Assembly (NCBI GenBank): GCA_020024085.1
Contig: JAHHUG010000001.1
Span: 1 to 62,908 of the forward strand
From: Christensenellaceae bacterium
GTDB taxonomy: Bacteria > Bacillota > Clostridia > Christensenellales > CAAEEZ01
Direction: 5' to 3'
Length of the DNA stretch: 62,908 bases
Shown: one piece after another, positions 1 through 9,385 of the stretch
Position numbering within the stretch: the stretch's first letter is position 1
Layout of the letters: every line of letters starts with the position of its first letter
Notes under the pieces: generated by a model
Database searches by the model: none
Told to the model about the DNA's origin: nothing
The model's input: only the letters and a program-made list of their open reading frames with translations
Translations under genes and position numbers: made by a program

Positions 1-1
1 G

Positions 2-79
2 ATTAGAGAAATGAAAAAAATTGTTAATGAGTTATCTATCGCAATTAAAAAAATTATTCTATTATGTAATATGGTTTAA
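2..79 (+). CDS. C-terminal tail of an upstream gene (partial)
   Basis: The second frame is open from the window edge to a TAA at 77-79 and would give a lysine- and isoleucine-rich tail of 25 residues. It may be the end of a gene that starts outside the window. The piece is too short to name, and in DNA this AT-rich a chance open frame is possible. Confidence 0.3.
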   Translation: MREMKKIVNELSIAIKKIILLCNMV

Positions 80-176
80 AAGTGTAAACTTTTAGTAAAG
101 ATGTTCTAAAAAAATAGTTTAATAGTTCTATGAAAAATGTTTTTTAACCTATATATATTATATACTTTATAATAAG

Positions 177-205
177 TTTACAAAAATTTTTATTCGTGTT
201 ATAAT
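177..205 (+). promoter_or_regulatory. sigma-A promoter for pgsA
   Basis: TTTACA at 177-182 and TATAAT at 200-205 are separated by 17 bases. The start of pgsA follows 29 bases later, behind a GAGG ribosome binding site. It probably drives pgsA, the small membrane gene and valS, which follow with almost no gaps. Confidence 0.6.
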
Positions 206-234
206 TTTACTAACTTTTTTATCGAGGTAAAACT

Positions 235-804
235 ATGAAATTTGATTTAAAAGATGCAACTAATATACCAAATTTACTTGTAGTATTTAGAATGTTGTGC
301 ACCCCAATATTTGCTGGTTTAGTAGTTTATAATGGTGGTCAAGGTATTACTATTTATATTGGACTTGCAGTATTTGCAATAGCATCAGTTACCGACCTAT
401 TTGATGGTATGATTGCTCGTAAGTACAATATGTGTACTGGTTTAGGTTCAGTTGCAGACCCTTTAGCTGATAAGGTAATGCATATTGTGGCTCTTTATTC
501 ACTTGCATTGATACAATTTATCAATCCTATTGTTGCAGTACTTATTGCCGTTAAGGAAATTGTTATGATTGTAGCAACTAGCGTGTTCAAAAATAAAGGT
601 ATTATTATCCCTGCCAACTTCTATGGTAAAGTGCCTTCAGCATTGCTTAGTGTAGGTGTAATACTTTCATTCTTCCACCCACATATGTTGCACATTGATG
701 AAATTGTATTATTCGCAGCAACTATACTTGCTTATGTAGCATTTGTTCAATATCTACTTATTTGGATAGAGGAGTATAACAAAGCTAAAGCAAATAAGGC
801 TTAA
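235..804 (+). CDS. pgsA: CDP-diacylglycerol--glycerol-3-phosphate phosphatidyltransferase (PgsA type)
   Basis: Integral membrane CDP-alcohol phosphatidyltransferase. It probably condenses CDP-diacylglycerol with glycerol-3-phosphate, the committed step to phosphatidylglycerol. The family signature DG-x2-AR-x8-G-x3-D-x3-D is complete: D57, G58, A61, R62, G71, D75 and D79. At 189 residues with several hydrophobic segments it has the usual PgsA size. The ATG follows a GAGG ribosome binding site. The family is certain. Glycerol-3-phosphate as the acceptor is inferred from size and from this being the common housekeeping member; another CDP-alcohol transferase is the alternative. Confidence 0.9.
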   Translation: MKFDLKDATNIPNLLVVFRMLCTPIFAGLVVYNGGQGITIYIGLAVFAIASVTDLFDGMIARKYNMCTGLGSVADPLADKVMHIVALYSLALIQFINPIVAVLIAVKEIVMIVATSVFKNKGIIIPANFYGKVPSALLSVGVILSFFHPHMLHIDEIVLFAATILAYVAFVQYLLIWIEEYNKAKANKA

Positions 805-805
805 A

Positions 806-1012
806 ATGTTAGTTTCTAATGCTGAAATATGGTTTAGTATCCCGTACCATATTGTTGGTTTTATTATGATATTTTTATCATTAGGGATTTTGCTTTTTAG
901 AAAAGTTTATTATAAAAAACACACAGAAACATACAATGCAAAGATAGACATCACTTTTAAGGTATCGGCTTTATTAGTGATGCTTATTGCATGTTTATTA
1001 TCAATATTGTAA
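806..1012 (+). CDS. Small two-helix membrane protein of unknown function
   Basis: A 68-residue protein starting one base after the pgsA stop, with AAGG seven bases upstream of its ATG. Two hydrophobic stretches (about residues 10-31 and 51-68) flank a basic, polar loop with several Lys and Tyr, predicting a small hairpin membrane protein. I do not recognise the family. Its tight position between pgsA and valS suggests cotranscription. The ribosome binding site and hydrophobic pattern support a real gene, but the function is unknown. Confidence 0.65.
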   Translation: MLVSNAEIWFSIPYHIVGFIMIFLSLGILLFRKVYYKKHTETYNAKIDITFKVSALLVMLIACLLSIL

Positions 1013-1033
1013 AATTTTTTGAGGTATAGATAT

Positions 1034-3652
1034 ATGGAAATGGCTAAAACTTATTCTCCAGAATTTGAAAAAGATATTTATAAATTTTGGACAGACAATC
1101 ACTATTTTGAGGCAAAGGTAAATAAGGATAAAAAACCTTTTACCATTATGATGCCACCACCAAACATTACAGGACAATTACACATGGGACACGCTCTTGA
1201 TGATACAATGCAAGATATTATCATTCGTTACAAGAGAATGTCTGGTTTTGAGACTTTATGGTTACCAGGTGTAGACCATGCTTCTATTGCAACCGAGGTT
1301 AAAATTGTAGAGAAGCTTCGTAGTGAAGGTATCGACAAGCACGATATCGGCAGAGAGGAGTTCTTGAAGAGAGCTTTCGAGTGGAAGGAGCAATTTGGTG
1401 GTAGAATTACAACTCAACTTAGAAGTTTGGGTACTTCTTGCGACTGGTCAAGAGAGGCTTTCACTATGGACGAAAGATGCTCAAAGGCTGTTAAGCAAGT
1501 ATTCGTAGACTTATATAACAAAGGCTTAATTTATCAAGGCGATAGGATTATTAACTGGTGTCCTTGTTGTGGTACTGCATTAAGTGATGCAGAGGTTGAG
1601 TACGAGGAGCAAGCATCAAATTTGTGGTACTTTAAGTATCCATTTGAAGATGGTAGTGGCTATATTACTGTTGCAACAACAAGACCAGAGACAATCCCTG
1701 GTGATACTGCTGTTGCTGTTAGCCCTAACGATGAAAAGTACAAAGATGTTGTTGGTAAAATGTTGATTTTACCACTTAATGGTAGAAGAATCCCAGTTAT
1801 TGCTGATGAGTATGTTGAGGAGGGATTTGGTACTGGTGCTGTTAAGATTACACCAGCTCACGACCCTAACGACTACTTGGTTGGAGAAAGGCATAACCTT
1901 GAAATTATCAAAGTAATCAACGATGATGGCAAAATGAATGAGCTATCAGGTAGATACAATGGTATGGATAGATTTGAGGCTCGTGAAGAGGTAGTTAAGG
2001 ACCTTGACAAGTTGGGTTGTTTGGTAAAAATTGAGCCATATACTCACAATGTAGGTACTTGTTATAGATGTCATACTGCTATTGAGCCATGCTTATCAAA
2101 ACAATGGTTTGTAAAAATGGAGCCACTTGCAGAGCCTGCTATTAAGGCTGTTCGTGAGGGCAAAACAAAGTTCATTCCAGAAAGGTTTGACAAAACATAT
2201 TATAACTGGATGGAGAATATCAAAGATTGGTGTATTTCTCGTCAACTATGGTGGGGTCATCGTATTCCAGTTTACTACTGTGAAGATTGTGGCGAGATTA
2301 TGGCAAGTGTTGATGATGTAAAGGTTTGTACAAAGTGTGGTAGCACTCATATCCATCAAGATGAAGATGTACTTGATACTTGGTTTAGTAGTGCATTATG
2401 GCCATTCTCTACCCTAGGTTATCCTGATAAAACAGAGGATTTGGATTACTTCTATCCAACAAGTACTCTTATTACTGGATATGATATTATCTTCTTCTGG
2501 GTTGCTCGTATGATATTTAGTGCTATTGAGCATACTGGCGAAGTTCCATTTAAAGATGTTGTTATTCATGGTATTGTTCGTGATGAGCAAGGTAGAAAAA
2601 TGAGTAAATCACTAGGCAACGGCGTAGACCCACTTAAAGTTATTGATGAGTACGGTGCTGATGCATTAAGACTTGGTGTAATTACAGGTATCAGCCTTGG
2701 TGGTGATACAAGATATATCCCTAAAAAGATAGAGAGTTGTAGAAACTTCTTGAATAAGGTTTGGAACGCATCTCGTTTTGTTATGATGAATAAGGAGAAT
2801 GTAACCATAAAACCACTTAGCGAAGTAAAACTAAACCTTGCTGATAAATGGATACTAAATAAACTTAACAATACTATCAATGAGTGTACAGCACTTCTTG
2901 ATAAATACGATATGGGTATGGCACTTTCAAAGCTAAATGACTTTGTTTGGAGTGATTTCTGCGACTGGTATATCGAACTTACAAAGCCAGCTCTATACAA
3001 AGATGATGAGGAAGAAAGAGCAAATGCTGTTTCAGTACTTGTATATGTACTTCGTGATATTCTTAAGTTGCTTCATCCTTTTGCACCATTTATTACTGAG
3101 GAAATCTTCCAAGTATTAACCGATGGAAAAGAGGGTGGATTAATTGTAAGCGAGTGGCCAAAGGCTGTTACTGTTGATTTAACAGGTGCTGCTGAATTTG
3201 AAAATATTATGGAGATAATCAAGGGTATTAGAAACACCCGTCAAGAAATGGAGGTTGCTCCTTCAAAGAAAATTAGTATCTACCTAAATATTGCTGAAGA
3301 AAACAAATATATGATTGAGGAAGCAAAATCATATATCGAAAAACTTGCTGGTGTATCAAAGATTGAGTACTTGACAGAAAATATTGATAAAGCAAGTGTA
3401 ATCGTAACAAAGGTTGCAACCATTCAAATTCCACTAGGAGAGCTAGTTGATATTGCTGTTGAGGTTGAAAGACTTGAAAAAGAACTAAAGACAGTTAATA
3501 GTGAAATTAAGCGTGCAGAAAGAATGCTTGCAAATGAGGGCTTCGTTGCAAAAGCTCCTGCTAAACTAATTGAAAACGAAAAGGAAAAATTAGCAAACTA
3601 CACCGAAAAGGCTAAAAAGATAGCAGAGCAAATTAAAGAACTAAAAGCTTAA
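1034..3652 (+). CDS. valS: Valyl-tRNA synthetase
   Basis: Class I aminoacyl-tRNA synthetase that charges tRNA-Val. The catalytic HMGH motif lies at residues 50-53 and KMSKS at 522-526. Between them is the CP1 editing insert with cysteine-rich zinc-like segments. The C-terminal 70 residues form the Lys/Glu-rich coiled coil typical of ValRS. The frame is open from a TTG at 1019, but the ATG at 1034 has GAGGT eight bases upstream and gives the usual N-terminus, so I chose 1034 (872 residues, normal for the family). No T-box precedes it; it is read with pgsA and the small membrane gene. A strong terminator follows. Confidence 0.97.
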   Translation: MEMAKTYSPEFEKDIYKFWTDNHYFEAKVNKDKKPFTIMMPPPNITGQLHMGHALDDTMQDIIIRYKRMSGFETLWLPGVDHASIATEVKIVEKLRSEGIDKHDIGREEFLKRAFEWKEQFGGRITTQLRSLGTSCDWSREAFTMDERCSKAVKQVFVDLYNKGLIYQGDRIINWCPCCGTALSDAEVEYEEQASNLWYFKYPFEDGSGYITVATTRPETIPGDTAVAVSPNDEKYKDVVGKMLILPLNGRRIPVIADEYVEEGFGTGAVKITPAHDPNDYLVGERHNLEIIKVINDDGKMNELSGRYNGMDRFEAREEVVKDLDKLGCLVKIEPYTHNVGTCYRCHTAIEPCLSKQWFVKMEPLAEPAIKAVREGKTKFIPERFDKTYYNWMENIKDWCISRQLWWGHRIPVYYCEDCGEIMASVDDVKVCTKCGSTHIHQDEDVLDTWFSSALWPFSTLGYPDKTEDLDYFYPTSTLITGYDIIFFWVARMIFSAIEHTGEVPFKDVVIHGIVRDEQGRKMSKSLGNGVDPLKVIDEYGADALRLGVITGISLGGDTRYIPKKIESCRNFLNKVWNASRFVMMNKENVTIKPLSEVKLNLADKWILNKLNNTINECTALLDKYDMGMALSKLNDFVWSDFCDWYIELTKPALYKDDEEERANAVSVLVYVLRDILKLLHPFAPFITEEIFQVLTDGKEGGLIVSEWPKAVTVDLTGAAEFENIMEIIKGIRNTRQEMEVAPSKKISIYLNIAEENKYMIEEAKSYIEKLAGVSKIEYLTENIDKASVIVTKVATIQIPLGELVDIAVEVERLEKELKTVNSEIKRAERMLANEGFVAKAPAKLIENEKEKLANYTEKAKKIAEQIKELKA

Positions 3653-3670
3653 TCTAAATAATGTTTATAA

Positions 3671-3699
3671 ATAGAGTATGGTTTCCATACTCTATTTTT
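3671..3699 (+). terminator. Rho-independent terminator after valS
   Basis: A perfect 11-bp stem (3671-3681 with 3685-3695) with a TTT loop, followed by a T-rich run. Confidence 0.85.
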
Positions 3700-4032
3700 A
3701 TGATTTAAGAATTATCTATCTGTTAGTGTGTATATTATAATAAGGTAGTAAAAATATTCAATATTGACAAAATCGTTAGTTTATATATACAAAATGACAC
3801 TTTAAGTATTATATATTGTCAATATGTGTAATAATTAATCAATTGTTATTAAGTAGGGTTTATTTGATTAGCATTTTATTTAAAGTAAAGTTATATTGAT
3901 AATTTTTTATGCAATACGATTTATAATGATTGAAGTTATTATCTACAAAACATTTGAAAGATGATTATATTAACAAAAAATGTACAATTTTATATATTTT
4001 TAAGGTTTTTATTGTATAAATGACATAAAATA
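3700..4032. other. AT-rich intergenic region with one long-spaced inverted repeat
   Basis: No convincing gene. ATATTGACA at 3761-3769 and its inverse TGTCAATAT at 3817-3825 form a 9-bp inverted repeat 47 bases apart. Each arm contains a TTGACA-like hexamer, and the left one is followed 16 bases later by TATACA. It could be an operator or divergent promoters for a short RNA, or chance in AT-rich DNA. Confidence 0.3.
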
Positions 4033-4062
4033 TTGTTTTATAATTTACTTTACTTATATAAT
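4033..4062 (+). promoter_or_regulatory. Possible promoter of the symporter-phosphoesterase operon
   Basis: TTGTTT at 4033-4038, an 18-base spacer and TATAAT at 4057-4062. It lies about 45 bases upstream of the symporter start, which has an AAAGGGA ribosome binding site. The -35 hexamer is weak. Confidence 0.4.
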
Positions 4063-4108
4063 AATATATAATAATAAAGTACAAAAATCTTAATAAAGGG
4101 AAATTATT

Positions 4109-5659
4109 ATGACAAAAACAAAAAAACAAAAATATGTTGCAAAGCCTGAAGATTATGTTTCTACAAAAGAAGCCGTAATTTATGGTGCTGCTGATATATT
4201 CGGTGGTGGACAAGCTGCATTTTTATCAGTAATTTTGTTAGCATTCTTTACCAACATTATTGGTATTGAGGCAGCAGTTGCTTCTACAATTATCACTGTT
4301 TCAAAATTGTGGGACGCTATCTCTGATACTGGAATGGGACTTATATCCGACAATACTCGTTGGAGTAAACTTGGTCGTAGAAGACCTTATATGATAATCG
4401 GTGGTATTCTTATTCCTTTTGGACTTGCATTTTTGTTTGCTCCAATACAAGGATTAGGTGCTAATTCAAAGATTGTTTGGATGGTATTTGCTTATATTGT
4501 ATATTGCACAATTAGTACAATTTCACAAGTTCCATTTATGAGTATGGCAAGCGATATTTCAATGGATTATCGTGAAAGAAACAAGGCTAATACTTGGAAA
4601 CTTATTTTTGATATTATTTCTGGTGGTTTACTTTACCTTATTCCTTCACTTATTTGGGGACAAGTTTCTGCTGGTAATATGAGTTACTTACAATTCTATT
4701 TTGTAATTGTATTTGGCTTTGGTTTATTCTTTGGTATTCCTCTAATTGTTGCTGGCTTTATGGTTAAGGAGCGTGCTCCATTTGACTGTAGCAACAAAGT
4801 TAAACTTAAATTGAAAGATTATTTTGCAGGACTAAAAGTTAAGTCTTATCAACATCACATTGTTATGTACGTTAGTGCATTCTTAACAATGGATATTGTA
4901 TCGGCTCTTGCTATTTACTATACCGACTACATCGGCGACCACTCTGGTCTTGTTACTGGTACACCAGCTGTTATTATGCAAATTGGCGACCTAACAATTA
5001 ACATGGGTAGTATGTGGGTAATTATGCCTATGATGGTATTTGCTGCTATTGGTATTGTTATTGCATTTGTATTAAAGGCAAAATTTAGCAAACAAGTAGC
5101 ATTTAGAACATTGCTTCCACTATATATTATTGGTGCAATTCTTCTTGCTTGCTACGACCCACGTTGGGGTAAACCTTACCTAGTACCTATCTTTAGTGGT
5201 ATTATGGGCCTTGGTTTTGCTGGTGCTCAATCTATGCCATGGCTTATCTTCCCAGATACCGTTGACGTTGCCGAGCTTAAACTTGGTTACAGACCAACTG
5301 CTAATATGAGTGGTGTAATGACATTTTGTAGAAAGGCTGCAACTGCATTTGGCGTTGGTATGGTTGGTTGGGTACTTACTGGTGCTGGCTATATTCCTTC
5401 TAAAATTAGTGAGACAACTGGAAAAGAAATTTTCTTTGCTCAACCAGATAGCGTATATATTGCAATTAGAGTATTTTTAGCAGTTACAGTAACAGTTCTT
5501 ATTACAATAGGCTTTATTGCTGCTGTAAGATACAAAGTAACCGATAAAAAACTTGAAAGAATTAGATACTTTGTTGACAAGAGGAACGAGGTTGGTGTAG
5601 AGGGCTTTACTGCTGAGGAAAAAGCTGAATACGACAAGCTAATTAAAGAACTTTGCTAA
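4109..5659 (+). CDS. GPH-family (MelB-like) sugar/cation symporter
   Basis: A 516-residue membrane protein with about twelve hydrophobic segments. The N-terminal region contains DAISDTGMGLISDNT followed by a basic GRRRPY loop, the hallmark of glycoside-pentoside-hexuronide:cation symporters (MFS_2). These import glycosides with Na+ or H+; the sugar cannot be read from the sequence. The N-terminus is Lys-rich and the C-terminus carries a charged cytoplasmic tail. The next gene, a metallophosphoesterase, starts nine bases after the stop and is surely cotranscribed. No glycosidase is adjacent. Confidence 0.88.
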   Translation: MTKTKKQKYVAKPEDYVSTKEAVIYGAADIFGGGQAAFLSVILLAFFTNIIGIEAAVASTIITVSKLWDAISDTGMGLISDNTRWSKLGRRRPYMIIGGILIPFGLAFLFAPIQGLGANSKIVWMVFAYIVYCTISTISQVPFMSMASDISMDYRERNKANTWKLIFDIISGGLLYLIPSLIWGQVSAGNMSYLQFYFVIVFGFGLFFGIPLIVAGFMVKERAPFDCSNKVKLKLKDYFAGLKVKSYQHHIVMYVSAFLTMDIVSALAIYYTDYIGDHSGLVTGTPAVIMQIGDLTINMGSMWVIMPMMVFAAIGIVIAFVLKAKFSKQVAFRTLLPLYIIGAILLACYDPRWGKPYLVPIFSGIMGLGFAGAQSMPWLIFPDTVDVAELKLGYRPTANMSGVMTFCRKAATAFGVGMVGWVLTGAGYIPSKISETTGKEIFFAQPDSVYIAIRVFLAVTVTVLITIGFIAAVRYKVTDKKLERIRYFVDKRNEVGVEGFTAEEKAEYDKLIKELC

Positions 5660-5668
5660 GAGGTAATT

Positions 5669-6727
5669 ATGGAAAATTTGACTGCTAAAGCTGTTGAAAA
5701 TAATGGACTAAAGCCATTCAAGGATAAGGACGGTTGTTGGACTTTTACTAAAAAAAGTGGTGAAGACTTCAGGATTTTGCAACTTACTGACCTACATTAT
5801 GGTGGTAGTATCTTTACAAAAAAGAAAGATGCATTATGCAAAAACCTTATTATTAAAATTGTTGAGACTGCTCACCCTGACTTAATTATTGTAACGGGCG
5901 ATATGGTATTCCCTATCCCAGTGATTGGTGGCACAATCAATAATCTAAAGTCAACTAACAAAATTATTGAGTTATTTGAAAGTTTTGATATTCCGTGGGC
6001 AGTGGTTTATGGTAATCACGATGTAGAGCCTATGGCAATGTACAAAAAATCAAGGTTGTCAGAGGCATACGAAAATGCTAAAAATTGCTTGTTTACCCGT
6101 GGCAAAGAGGATTTGTCAGGCGAGGGTAACTATATGATTAAGGTGCTTAACGAGGACGGAAGTATCAATACTGCACTTATGATGATAGATAGCAATATGT
6201 ATGTGGAAAAGGGTATTGCAGGCTTCTATTCTGGTTTTGATAATATCCACGATGACCAAATTGAATGGTACAAACAGGAGATTAATAGAATAAGCGAGGG
6301 TAGAGATATTGTGCCTTCACTTGCATTTTTCCATATTCCACCAAACGAGTTTAAGGAAGCTTGGAAAAAATATACCCGTAATGGTGGAGATAACGAGGTA
6401 AAATGGTATCTTGGAGAGGTTGGCGAAACTAACGATTATTTCGGTGTACCAAAGTTCAAGGGCAATTTCTTTAAGGAAATGGTGGATTTTGGTAGCTGTA
6501 AAGGTATGTTTATGGGACACGACCACCTTAATACCGTTTCTATCGAGTACAAAGGTATCCGTTTAACCTACGGAATGAGTGTGGATTACCTTGCTTATCG
6601 TGGCATTATGAAATGGTCTAGTCAACGAGGTGGTACAATAGTTAGCATCAAGGACGATAGCACTTTTGATGTAAGCCTACTACCATTGGACGAGGTAGCC
6701 CCTACATTGAATAAGAAAAACAAATAA
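5669..6727 (+). CDS. Calcineurin-like metallophosphoesterase
   Basis: A 352-residue hydrolase of the binuclear-metal phosphoesterase superfamily. The metal ligands appear in order: LTDLHYG near residue 40, VTGDMV near 78, YGNHD near 114, a mid-protein FFHIPP and MGHDH near 286. No signal peptide is visible, so it is probably cytosolic. The pattern resembles the Dcr2/purple-phosphatase-like group of bacterial phosphoesterases. The substrate is unknown. It is preceded by a GAGGT ribosome binding site and is coupled to the sugar symporter, so a role on a phosphorylated sugar or phosphodiester is a reasonable but unproven guess. Confidence 0.85.
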   Translation: MENLTAKAVENNGLKPFKDKDGCWTFTKKSGEDFRILQLTDLHYGGSIFTKKKDALCKNLIIKIVETAHPDLIIVTGDMVFPIPVIGGTINNLKSTNKIIELFESFDIPWAVVYGNHDVEPMAMYKKSRLSEAYENAKNCLFTRGKEDLSGEGNYMIKVLNEDGSINTALMMIDSNMYVEKGIAGFYSGFDNIHDDQIEWYKQEINRISEGRDIVPSLAFFHIPPNEFKEAWKKYTRNGGDNEVKWYLGEVGETNDYFGVPKFKGNFFKEMVDFGSCKGMFMGHDHLNTVSIEYKGIRLTYGMSVDYLAYRGIMKWSSQRGGTIVSIKDDSTFDVSLLPLDEVAPTLNKKNK

Positions 6728-6759
6728 ATTAATACTTTTTAGTTTACTTGCAGTCGGCG

Positions 6760-6810
6760 ATGCCGACATTAGATGAAGTTGCATATACATTGAGCAAGGA
6801 AATTAAATAG
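6760..6810 (+). pseudogene. Scrap resembling the C-terminus of the preceding phosphoesterase
   Basis: Just after the phosphoesterase stop, an open frame ends in LDEVAYTLSKEIK-stop. The phosphoesterase itself ends in LDEVAPTLNKKNK-stop. The codons differ mostly at synonymous positions, so this is not a recent duplication. It looks like the last piece of a diverged paralogue that was otherwise deleted. The match is short, about 13 residues. Confidence 0.4.
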
Positions 6811-6812
6811 AC

Positions 6813-6840
6813 AAAAAGCACCTAGTGGGTGCTTTTTTTT
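6813..6840 (+). terminator. Terminator after the symporter-phosphoesterase operon
   Basis: A 10-bp stem (6813-6822 with 6828-6837) and a five-base loop, running into a T tract. Confidence 0.85.
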
Positions 6841-6975
6841 AATGAGAATATAATATTTATTAACTTTGAGATTAATCTAATCATAATTTGTTTTGCATTA
6901 TAAATAGGTTGCATTTATTAGTAAATTTATTATTGAATAAATGCATATCAAATAGTAGTAACTTTTATTTTTTTG

Positions 6976-6984
6976 TGCTACAAT
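6976..6984 (+). promoter_or_regulatory. Extended -10 promoter of the pfl operon
   Basis: TGC directly before TACAAT gives an extended -10 element with no good -35. The predicted RNA start, about 6990, coincides with the first base of riboswitch helix P1. Confidence 0.5.
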
Positions 6985-6987
6985 GAA

Positions 6988-7090
6988 ATTAAGCTTACGA
7001 CTGACGGATAAGTAGATTTAACTACGGGGAGTAAGCTTATATGTTAGCCGACCGTCTGGGCAGGAATGCCTAGTACGGTGTTTTTTATTT
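6988..7090 (+). promoter_or_regulatory. ZTP (pfl motif) riboswitch with intrinsic terminator
   Basis: Helix P1 pairs 6990-6998 with 7031-7039 (9 bp). Inside it lie ACTGACGG, a GTAG/CTAC hairpin and the conserved CGGGGAG. The 3' half carries GCCGACCGTCTGGGCAG, the other conserved block of the pfl motif. The 3' half also forms a hairpin (ACCGT...ACGGT around CTGGGCA/TGCCTAG, 7051-7079) followed by TTTTTT. Known ZTP riboswitches work this way: ligand binding holds the 3' half and blocks termination. ZTP/ZMP accumulate when 10-formyl-THF is short, which suits control of pflB, a formate producer. Confidence 0.9.
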
Positions 7091-7103
7091 TTAGGAGGTT
7101 TTT

Positions 7104-9329
7104 ATGAACGAGTGGAACAATTTTTTGGGAACAAAATGGAAGGAAACTATTGATGTAAAAGACTTTATTATGGCTAATTATACATATTATAATGGTGACG
7201 AAAGTTTCCTTGAGGGTGCAACCGATAGAACAAAGAAGGTGCTTGGTAGGGTTAAAGAACTACTTAAAGAGGAGGCAGACAAGGGTGGTGTACTTGATGT
7301 TGATACTGAAACTGTTTCTTCTATTCTATCATTTGAGCCAGGCTATATCGACAAGGAAAATGATATAATTGTAGGTCTTCAAACGGACCAACCACTAAAA
7401 AGAGCAGTTGTGCCTTTTGGTGGAATTAGAATGAGTGAGCAAGCTTGCAAGGCTTATGGCTACGAGCTTTCTGATAAGGTAAAGGACGAGTTTAAGTATC
7501 GTACAACCCACAATGATGGTGTGTTCAATGTGTATTCTGATGAAATGAAAAGGGCAAGACATGTAGGCTTGATTACAGGTTTACCAGATACATATTCAAG
7601 AGGTAGAATCATAGGTGACTATCGTAGAATTGCATTGTATGGTATGGATAGACTTATTGCCGAAAAGGTAAAGGATAAGCAAGAACTTCAACAAAAACCG
7701 ATGATGGAGGAGAATGTAAAACTTATCGAGGAGCTACACAAGCAACTTAGCTTTATGCACCAACTTAAAGAAATGGCAAAGTCTTATGGCTACGATATTT
7801 CGCGACCAGCACAAAATGCAAAAGAGGCAGTTCAATGGCTTTATTTCGGTTATCTTGGTGCTGTAAAAGAACAAAATGGTGCTGCTAACTCTATTGGTAG
7901 AATAATCACATTTTTGGATATTTACTTCACTAGAGACCTAAATAACGGGGTACTAACCGAAAAAGAGGCTCAAGAAATTATTGATGACTTTGTGCTAAAA
8001 CTTCGTATGGTTCGCCACCTAAGAATACCAGAGTACAACGAACTTTTTGCAGGCGACCCAGTATGGGTAACAATTAGCGATGGTGGACTTACTGAAGATG
8101 GCAAACCTATGGTTACAAAAAATAGTTACCGTTTGCTTAATACTTTGTACAATCTAGGTAGTAGCAGTGAACCAAATATCACTATTTTATGGAGTGAAAA
8201 CTTGCCTAAAACCTACAAGGATTTTTGTGCAAAAGTAAGTATTGATACCGACTCTATTCAGTACGAAAATGATGATTTAATGAGAGAGATTTATGGTGCT
8301 GACTATTCGATTGCTTGTTGTGTTTCTGCTATGAAAACAGGTAAGCAAATGCAATATTTTGGTGCTCGTTGCAACCTTGCAAAAACCTTGTTGCTTGGCT
8401 TGAATGGTGGTAAAGATGAAATACAAAATATTCAAGTTGGACCAGAAAGAAAGCCTTTTGAGGAGGGCTTACTTGACTACGAAGAGGTGCTTAAGGCTTA
8501 TGATTTTTACTCAACTTGGGTAGCAAATTTGTATGTAAATACCCTTAATGTTATTCACTTTATGCACGATAAATATGCTTACGAAAGGTTGATGATGAGC
8601 CTTCACGACACAAATGTAGATAGGCTTATGGCTTTTGGTGTATCTGGATTTAGTGTGCTTGTGGATAGCTTGTCTGCAATAAAATATGCCAAGGTTTATG
8701 CAAAAAAAGATGAGAGAGGAATTATCAGTGATTTTGAGATAGTTGGGGATTATCCAAAGTACGGAAACGACGATGATAGAGTAGATGATATTGCAAGGTT
8801 TGTAGTTAAGGACTTCTACGAAAAATTATGTAAAATACCTACCTATCGTAACGCAAAACACACTTTATCTATCTTAACTATCACATCAAATGTGGTTTAT
8901 GGCAAAAAGACAGGTTCTACACCAGATGGCAGAAAGAAGGGAGAACCATTCGCACCAGGTGCAAATCCTATGCATGAAAGAGACAAATGTGGTGCTATTG
9001 CAAGCTTAAATAGTGTTGCAAAAATTGATTATAACTATTGTAGAGATGGTATTTCAAATACATTCTCTATTGAGAAAAATACCCTTGGAAAAACAGCTAC
9101 TCAACAGGTAGAAACTCTAGTTGGATTGCTTGATGGCTACTTTATGAACAAGGCTCAACACCTAAATGTAAATGTATTAAGTAGGGATATGCTAATTGAT
9201 GCAATGAATAATAGGTGGAAATATCCAAACTTAACAATTAGGGTTAGTGGTTATGCTGTAAACTTTAACAAATTAAGTCTTGAGCAACAAAAAGAGGTAA
9301 TCAGTAGAACTTATCATACCTCATTGTAA
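7104..9329 (+). CDS. pflB: Formate acetyltransferase (pyruvate formate-lyase)
   Basis: Glycyl-radical enzyme converting pyruvate and CoA to acetyl-CoA and formate under anaerobic conditions. The adjacent catalytic cysteines are C405 and C406 in the IACCVSAM motif, and the radical glycine is G716 in RVSGYAV near the C-terminus. The length of 741 residues is normal for PFL. A perfect AGGAGG ribosome binding site precedes the ATG. The gene sits behind a ZTP riboswitch and before its activase, pflA. The formate can feed formyl-THF for PurN and PurH, encoded 12 kb downstream. Confidence 0.97.
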   Translation: MNEWNNFLGTKWKETIDVKDFIMANYTYYNGDESFLEGATDRTKKVLGRVKELLKEEADKGGVLDVDTETVSSILSFEPGYIDKENDIIVGLQTDQPLKRAVVPFGGIRMSEQACKAYGYELSDKVKDEFKYRTTHNDGVFNVYSDEMKRARHVGLITGLPDTYSRGRIIGDYRRIALYGMDRLIAEKVKDKQELQQKPMMEENVKLIEELHKQLSFMHQLKEMAKSYGYDISRPAQNAKEAVQWLYFGYLGAVKEQNGAANSIGRIITFLDIYFTRDLNNGVLTEKEAQEIIDDFVLKLRMVRHLRIPEYNELFAGDPVWVTISDGGLTEDGKPMVTKNSYRLLNTLYNLGSSSEPNITILWSENLPKTYKDFCAKVSIDTDSIQYENDDLMREIYGADYSIACCVSAMKTGKQMQYFGARCNLAKTLLLGLNGGKDEIQNIQVGPERKPFEEGLLDYEEVLKAYDFYSTWVANLYVNTLNVIHFMHDKYAYERLMMSLHDTNVDRLMAFGVSGFSVLVDSLSAIKYAKVYAKKDERGIISDFEIVGDYPKYGNDDDRVDDIARFVVKDFYEKLCKIPTYRNAKHTLSILTITSNVVYGKKTGSTPDGRKKGEPFAPGANPMHERDKCGAIASLNSVAKIDYNYCRDGISNTFSIEKNTLGKTATQQVETLVGLLDGYFMNKAQHLNVNVLSRDMLIDAMNNRWKYPNLTIRVSGYAVNFNKLSLEQQKEVISRTYHTSL

Positions 9330-9385
9330 AATTGTGTAGTAGATATCAATTTTTGTAGGATAAATATATCAATAACAGGTGAAAT

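Noticed and set aside
77..94. Terminator for the upstream partial gene
   Set aside because: TAAAAGT/ACTTTTA can pair but is entirely A/T-rich apart from one G-C pair and no T run follows.
1019..1033. TTG start for valS
   Set aside because: It overlaps the ribosome binding site that serves the ATG at 1034.
2566..3000. Long minus-strand open frame inside valS
   Set aside because: It is the antisense shadow of a clear valS gene, with low-complexity Ser/Leu/Phe translation and no ribosome binding site.
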